NCBI RefSeq assembly: GCF_014207565.1
Contig: NZ_JACHGJ010000005.1
Coordinates: 248,001 to 312,000 of the forward strand
Length of the DNA: 64,000 nucleotides
Reading direction: 5' to 3'
Source: Spirochaeta isovalerica
GTDB lineage: Bacteria > Spirochaetota > Spirochaetia > DSM-2461
Part shown: positions 61,755 to 64,000 of the stretch, piece by piece
Position numbering within the stretch: position 1 is the first letter of the stretch
Layout of the letters: each line of letters starts with the position of its first letter
Position numbers and translations under genes: made by a program
The notes under the pieces: generated by a model
Databases searched by the model: none
Seen by the model: the letters and a program-made list of their open reading frames with translations, nothing else
Told to the model about the DNA's origin: nothing

Positions 61755-61850
61755 ATTGGATGGATAGGTGGTATAGTTGAATTCGATGAAGAAGCACATC
61801 TCTTCTATGGGGAAGTTATTGGATTACTTGATGCCATCGCTTTTCAGAGA
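61755..61850 (+). pseudogene. Fragment resembling a HicB-type antitoxin start
   Basis: The plus strand reads IGWIGGIVEFDEEAHLFYGEVIGLLDAIAFQ, like the beginning of larger HicB antitoxins (tyrosine-rich GYxGxVEFDE...FYGEVIGLxDxIxFQ). The pattern is lost right after. It lies opposite to the other toxin-antitoxin pieces here and is probably a decayed copy. The rest of 61498-61934 shows no other gene. Confidence 0.4.
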
Positions 61851-61934
61851 CATTTATGGTTCGGACTCCTTCGGATCAGAGTGTATCCCAGAACAGGTTC
61901 GATAGACAACAAATTAAACTTTATTGCTGATCCT

Positions 61935-62141
61935 TTAGCTCCAGGCGTCCGGCGGTATACCGCTTCCTTCCATATTCGATTTCAACGTACTGATAGGAAG
62001 TTCTTTACCCTTGTGAAAAGGGACAATTATCTGATAGCCGGTCTTGAAGTTCTTCCATTTCTGATGGCTCCCTTTCTGGCTGACCTCCTCAAATCCATGA
62101 TATGAGTGAATCTTGGTAACTTCTGAGGCTGATAATCTTTT
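61935..62141 (-). pseudogene. hicA: HicA-type toxin gene without a usable start codon
   Basis: Just after hicB, the minus strand encodes 68 codons typical of the HicA mRNA interferase: KRLSASEVTKIHSYHGFEEVSQKGSHQKWKN...VPFHKGKELPISTLKSNMEGSGIP. The catalytic His in QKGSHQKW is kept. However, the first codon AAA is directly preceded by an in-frame TAG (62144-62142), and no ATG, GTG or TTG occurs before the motif. A GTG overlapping the hicB stop is in frame but separated by that TAG. The toxin is therefore probably silenced while the antitoxin survives. Confidence 0.75.
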
Positions 62142-62155
62142 CTATAGGGGGGACA

Positions 62156-62356
62156 CTAAATAGCGACCTCATAGACCTTGGCATCGGGGCTCAAGGCATG
62201 AGTATCGGGTTCCAGATAAAGGGCGATGGCTTCTTTGACGTTTTCCATGGCTTCAGCTTCCGTGTCGCCACAGGAAGTACAGCCGGGAAGTTCAGGACAT
62301 ACGGCGCTGAATGAGTCTGTTTCCTGATCGTATTTAATTATTACTCTTACATGCAT
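62156..62356 (-). CDS. hicB: HicB-family antitoxin
   Basis: A 66-residue HicB-like protein with the partial RNase-H fold (HVRVIIKYDQETDSFSAVCPELPGCTSCGDTEAEAMENVKEAIALYL). It normally binds and blocks HicA and represses the operon. No added DNA-binding domain is visible, as in the short HicB type. AGGAAAG precedes the ATG. The toxin gene downstream appears inactivated, so this antitoxin may be a leftover or may protect against other HicA copies. Confidence 0.85.
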   Translation of the reverse strand: MHVRVIIKYDQETDSFSAVCPELPGCTSCGDTEAEAMENVKEAIALYLEPDTHALSPDAKVYEVAI

Positions 62357-62409
62357 AGTTCTTTCCTAACATTTAGTATACATAAATACGTGCTCTTTTT
62401 CTATTCAAA

Positions 62410-62577
62410 TCAAATAACTACTCTCTCAAGATCTTTACCAACTTTACTGCTGATAAAAGCAAGAACGATATGCTTGTGGGAACCGACTTTATCAGAGAGA
62501 CACAAAGCAGGTCTGACCTTACTCGACGATAAATCAGTAAACGGAAAGGGAGCAAGTACGATAGTTCCTTTTACCAT
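62410..62577 (-). pseudogene. Truncated MazF/PemK-family toxin
   Basis: A 55-codon frame starting MVKGTIVLAPFPFTDLSSSKVRPALCLSDKV is the clear N-terminus of a PemK/MazF mRNA interferase. The full family is about 110 residues; here a TGA ends it after KVGKDLERVVI, and no continuation is seen. The start ATG overlaps the stop of an antitoxin tail just upstream (ATGGTAA), the normal arrangement of such modules. The toxin has lost its C-terminal half and is probably inactive. Confidence 0.7.
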
Positions 62578-62636
62578 TCGACGGGCTTCCCGTCTTCCAT
62601 GGTGTAGATATCTTCTTCAGGATCATTCAGAAAATC
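62571..62636 (-). pseudogene. C-terminal tail of a MazE/VapB-type antitoxin
   Basis: In the frame just upstream of the truncated toxin, DFLNDPEEDIYTMEDGKPVEW followed by TAA looks like the end of a small antitoxin. Further upstream the reading meets the terminator of the BspA-type gene, so the front part is missing. Confidence 0.55.
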
Positions 62637-62671
62637 AAAAAAAAGCGCTGACCGTCTAAGGCCAGCGCTTT
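62636..62671 (-). terminator. Terminator of the BspA-type lipoprotein gene
   Basis: On the minus strand AAAGCGCTG (62671-62663), a 12-base loop and CAGCGCTTT (62650-62642) form a 9-bp stem followed by a T run, ten bases after the stop of the lipoprotein gene. Confidence 0.85.
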
Positions 62672-62680
62672 CTAATGCGA

Positions 62681-63805
62681 TCAGTCAATCCAATTCGGTT
62701 CTATATTTCCACTACCCCAGTTCCTGCTGAAATAATTATGATATATAACTGTTCGATCATCATCGGAATAATCTACATCCCAGGAAGAAAGATCATGATC
62801 GGTAAAAGAAGATACACCGTAAAGCATAGCCGCAAAATTAGTAACTTTAGAAACATCCCATTTGCTGAGATCTTCATCAAATTTGAGTGAAGATTCAAAC
62901 ATAGAAGCCATATTTGTAACATTAGAAACATTCCAGTTTTCTAAACCCGGTTCAATGAAGAAGTTTGCCTCTTTGAACATGGCGCTCATATTAGTGATAT
63001 TTGATACATCCCAGGAACTGAAATCTTCAAAGATAGCAGCGTCATAAAACATATAACTCAAATCTGTAACTTGGGATAAATCCGGGGCATCTTCTGCAAT
63101 AGTTTTAAAATTCGGACAGGAATAAAAGGCATGATTCATACTCTTCCACTCTATTGTTCCCCAATTGACCACGGAATGAATATTGTATCGGTTCGTGTAA
63201 CTTGAAGATGAAAAATTGATTGCCGGAAAAGTTCCGGTAATTTTTACAGTATACTCCACCATTGAGCTGGCATATGTGTGAGTCGCATCGCCGGTTAGAC
63301 CGGATTCCGATGTTCCGTCACCCCAATCAATATTGTAATTATATATATAACTACTGTCTGTAGGGATGGTAATTGATTTGTCTGTATAATCTCCAGTCCA
63401 TTTGGTTACAAATGCTGTATCTCTCCATTTTGCATATAAGTTCAGATCGGCATCATCTGTATAAATGTCTCCACCCTCATAATCCATTCCGCTTCCATCG
63501 GGCTCTGTGTTCCACCTTAAAAACAGATAATCTGATTTTGCCAGATTGCCTGTATTATCAGCCAAATCAATGCTCAGTCCTTCCTCTTTCTGCTGAGTTC
63601 CAGGGACTGTTCCCGAGTCCGCTCCATTAGCATGGTAAATAATAGAGAAGGAACTCTGTGAATCGGAATCTGTTGGTATTGTCGGTGTTGTAGGAGAGGA
63701 ACATCCGGCAAAAATAATAATGACAGTTAAGACCAAAATATAAAAATAATTTTTTACTAAGTGTCCTGTTAATGATATAAAAAAACTCTGTGTATTCTCT
63801 AGCAT
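62681..63805 (-). CDS. BspA-type surface lipoprotein
   Basis: A 374-residue protein with lipobox TVIIIFAGCSSP (Cys ~35), then an InlB-type repeat (IIYHANGADSGTVPG...YLFLRWNTEPDGSG...LNLYAKW, ~54-132). A middle PKD-like region (YNIDWGDGTSESGLTGDATHTYA) follows, and from ~215 BspA/DUF285 leucine-rich repeats (FSSWDVSNITNMSAMF, LENWNVSNVTNMASMF, LSKWDVSKVTNFAAML). BspA proteins are surface-exposed and bind host or matrix components in spirochaetes and others. GAGG precedes the ATG. The lipid anchor is near residue 35, a little later than usual. Confidence 0.85.
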   Translation of the reverse strand: MLENTQSFFISLTGHLVKNYFYILVLTVIIIFAGCSSPTTPTIPTDSDSQSSFSIIYHANGADSGTVPGTQQKEEGLSIDLADNTGNLAKSDYLFLRWNTEPDGSGMDYEGGDIYTDDADLNLYAKWRDTAFVTKWTGDYTDKSITIPTDSSYIYNYNIDWGDGTSESGLTGDATHTYASSMVEYTVKITGTFPAINFSSSSYTNRYNIHSVVNWGTIEWKSMNHAFYSCPNFKTIAEDAPDLSQVTDLSYMFYDAAIFEDFSSWDVSNITNMSAMFKEANFFIEPGLENWNVSNVTNMASMFESSLKFDEDLSKWDVSKVTNFAAMLYGVSSFTDHDLSSWDVDYSDDDRTVIYHNYFSRNWGSGNIEPNWID

Positions 63806-63883
63806 GGATTTACCTCAATTTTAATGTTTACTAAGAGAAATACGCAGCTTTTAGCTGTATTGCTTCAAAATTAAGATAATTTT

Positions 63884-64000
63884 TCACTCATACCGAAACA
63901 GAGACTGTCCATCCCCGATCCTCTTCAGCTGATCTGTCTCTTTCAGCTCCCCTTTATAACAGACCTTACAGGATACAGCCTGTGAGCAATCAAAACACAG
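63884..64000 (-). CDS. Partial gene running off the right edge, cysteine-rich end
   Basis: The minus strand stays open from the edge to a TGA at 63884 (38 codons). It ends with CFDCSQAVSCKVCYKGELKETDQLKRIGDGQSLFRYE. Four cysteines in a CxxC...CxxC pattern suggest a zinc- or iron-sulfur-binding C-terminal region. Only the tail is visible, so the family cannot be named. The 78 bases before the BspA-type gene hold nothing recognisable. Confidence 0.45.
   Translation of the reverse strand: MCFDCSQAVSCKVCYKGELKETDQLKRIGDGQSLFRYE

Noticed and set aside
61689-62105. Full 138-codon plus-strand gene between the GH3 and hicB genes
   Set aside because: Only about 30 residues resemble a HicB start, and the rest is the complement of the hicA remnant.

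Overview
The window looks like a chromosomal segment of a free-living, sugar-degrading spirochaete (Spirochaetales). This is an inference. It rests on the periplasmic binding protein with an ANGQQES-type signal-peptide end and no lipobox cysteine, a style common in spirochaetes, and on the mix of plant-polysaccharide genes with a Na+-type NQR cluster. No rRNA, tRNA, CRISPR array or complete mobile element was recognised.

Layout. (1) 0-10 kb holds a binding protein and then a metalloid-handling island. A leftward operon encodes a thioredoxin-like protein, a YraQ/ArsP-type permease and an MFS carrier. A rightward set encodes ArsR, ACR3, ArsJ and another MFS carrier. A second ArsR controls a second ArsP-like permease through two near-identical 16-bp operators. 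(2) 10-13.6 kb is partly decayed: an N-truncated alpha/beta hydrolase and an N-truncated EamA transporter lie beside intact DUF4405 and DUF302 genes and a two-domain methyltransferase. (3) 13.7-19.1 kb is a pyruvate dehydrogenase operon (aceE-aceF-lpd, leftward). An ECF sigma factor with a membrane partner, a flavodoxin and a ferritin-VIT iron transporter follow. (4) 22.9-28.7 kb encodes NqrB-F without NqrA, a conserved-looking unknown protein at the 3' end, and a divergent RseC-like gene. (5) 28.8-36 kb has a TetR-controlled beta-glucoside operon (GH1 plus GPH symporter), a MarR-MATE operon and a PLP decarboxylase. (6) 36.4-49.5 kb is a pectin/galacturonan locus: UxaE, LacI, two paralogous binding proteins, a membrane-bound AraC regulator, two ABC permeases, GH28, a TIM-barrel isomerase and GH105. 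Oligogalacturonides would be imported, cleaved to unsaturated and free uronates, and passed to hexuronate metabolism. (7) 49.5-56.5 kb has a decayed DUF362 gene and a four-gene leftward operon (GNAT, two secreted propeller-like paralogues, and a 1378-residue lipoprotein joining a catalytically blank GH16-like domain to a long ankyrin array). (8) 56.5-64 kb has a MATE pump, an AraC regulator, a GH3 enzyme with reversed domain order, a small graveyard of toxin-antitoxin genes and a BspA-type surface lipoprotein.

A recurrent theme is that about ten genes, mostly regulators, have no Shine-Dalgarno sequence and carry a -10-like hexamer only 5-7 bases before the ATG. This implies leaderless transcripts. 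Genes that do have Shine-Dalgarno sequences lie among them. Three regulators (ArsR-2, TetR, MarR) have large palindromes lying directly on their own promoters.

The best candidates for something undescribed are the GNAT/propeller/GH16-ankyrin operon, the unknown 150-residue protein attached to the NqrA-less nqr cluster, and the apparent leaderless-promoter class. All function names come from reading motifs by eye; no database search was run.
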